Source: Populus alba (Eukaryota > Streptophyta > Magnoliopsida > Malpighiales > Salicaceae). From it: a stretch of DNA of 64,000 nt. The stretch is taken from NCBI RefSeq assembly GCF_005239225.2, contig NC_133301.1, positions 13,950,318 to 14,014,317 on the forward strand, in the 5' to 3' direction. The position numbers were made by a program, and so were the translations under genes. The notes below the pieces were generated by a model. The model was given only the letters and a program-made list of their open reading frames with translations. It was not told where the DNA came from and searched no databases. Below are positions 63,520 through 64,000 of this stretch, in pieces (the first letter of the stretch is position 1; the number at the start of each line of letters is the position of its first letter).

Positions 63520-63735
63520 AGGGTGTTTGGGAGTGTGGTAGCGGTTGCTTTTCAAATAGTTTTTCGTGTCGAAAAGCATGCCAATAATATTTTTTTATTT
63601 TTTAAAAATCATTTTTGATATCAGCACATCAAAACGATCTAGAAAGTACAAACCGCACTCAATTTTAACAAAAAACAAAAATTTTTGAATTTTTTCCAAA
63701 AACAGGTTGCACCTCAATGCCAAACAAGCACTTAG
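63520..63735. mobile_element. MITE-like element, copy I (best preserved)
   Basis: It begins GGGTGTTTGGGAGTGTGGTA and ends CCAAACAAGCAC, with a possible CTTAG target duplication on each side (63515-63519 and 63731-63735). The core reads AATAATATTTTTTTATTTTT, AAATCATTTTTGATATCAGC and ACATCAAAACGATCTAGAAA. It is the least eroded copy in the window and a good query for the family. Confidence 0.65.
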
Positions 63736-63873
63736 TAGGTTTGATTCTTTTTCTTGTTTTCCCATCAATTTCTTCTATTTTTTCCTTTACTTGTATATTT
63801 GTATTATAAAATCTTATTAATTATCTCTTCAAATTAAAATAAAAAATTGTAAAAAAAGTAAATTATAACTTCT

Positions 63874-63880
<7 letters not shown>

Positions 63881-63920
<40 letters not shown>
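63881..63920. repeat. (AT)20 microsatellite
   Basis: Forty uninterrupted bases of AT. Confidence 0.98.
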
Positions 63921-63922
<2 letters not shown>

Positions 63923-64000
63923 ATAAGAAATGAATTAACAAAGTATATAAATTACAATTTATTAGACAAACAATATATTTTATAAATCTAAATCAACATA

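Larger units (their letters stand above)
58440..64000. other. Intergenic region at the right end, no supported gene
   Basis: Possible promoter of the MYB gene at the left edge. Elsewhere there are AT-rich sequence, two MITE-like copies (62385-62550 and 63520-63735), a SINE-like B-box word GGTTCGAGTCCC at 60532-60543, a G-box-like CCACGTGTCC near 62990 and a 40-bp AT microsatellite (63881-63920). Frames at 60620, 61686, 61885 and 62090 (minus) do not resemble known proteins. Confidence 0.5.

Overview
This is nuclear DNA from a flowering plant, most likely a woody rosid of the Salicaceae (poplar or willow). The reasons are AT-rich intergenic DNA, GT-AG split genes, plant-only gene families, a MIR171 hairpin with the mature form I recall from poplar, and many copies of a short AT-rich inverted-repeat element that I associate with Salicaceae genomes. 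The genus is inferred and was not tested. I see no bacterial, organellar or viral segment and no intact transposon open reading frame.

Layout: (1) 1-5.85 kb holds repeats, a compound microsatellite and degenerate direct repeats. (2) 6084-6785 (+) is an intronless, membrane-anchored calmodulin-like protein. (3) 9884-13100 (-) is a five-exon CUE-domain/coiled-coil protein whose second exon is out of frame with the first as sequenced. (4) 13.2-19.6 kb is intergenic with several repeat units. (5) 19812-22834 (+) is a six-exon receptor-like cytoplasmic kinase of subfamily VII. (6) 22.9-34.9 kb is a long stretch without protein genes. It contains a convincing MIR171 precursor on the minus strand (about 29105-29210) and an exact 70-bp tandem duplication. 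(7) 34924-40370 (-) is a ten-exon nucleotide-sugar transporter close to UGNT1, with a SINE in intron 1. (8) 40.6-44.7 kb is repeat-rich. (9) 44861-56016 (+) is a fifteen-exon Rab GTPase-activating protein of the TBC1D15/GYP7 type. (10) 57377-58410 (-) is a three-exon R2R3-MYB close to MYB82. (11) 58.4-64 kb is intergenic with two more MITE-like copies.

The genes are ordinary, independently transcribed plant loci and do not form a pathway. The TBC and MYB82-like genes are convergent neighbours, and from memory their Arabidopsis counterparts (At5g52580 and At5g52600) are also neighbours, which suggests an old conserved block. I built all splice models by hand from reading frame, GT/AG sites and family fit. 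Phases close exactly in every gene except at the first junction of the CUE gene. I found no wholly new system. The items most worth checking are the MIR171 hairpin, the CUE-gene frame break, a long foldback in a TBC intron, a SINE with target-site duplication, and a heptamer minisatellite that contains the MYB stop codon.
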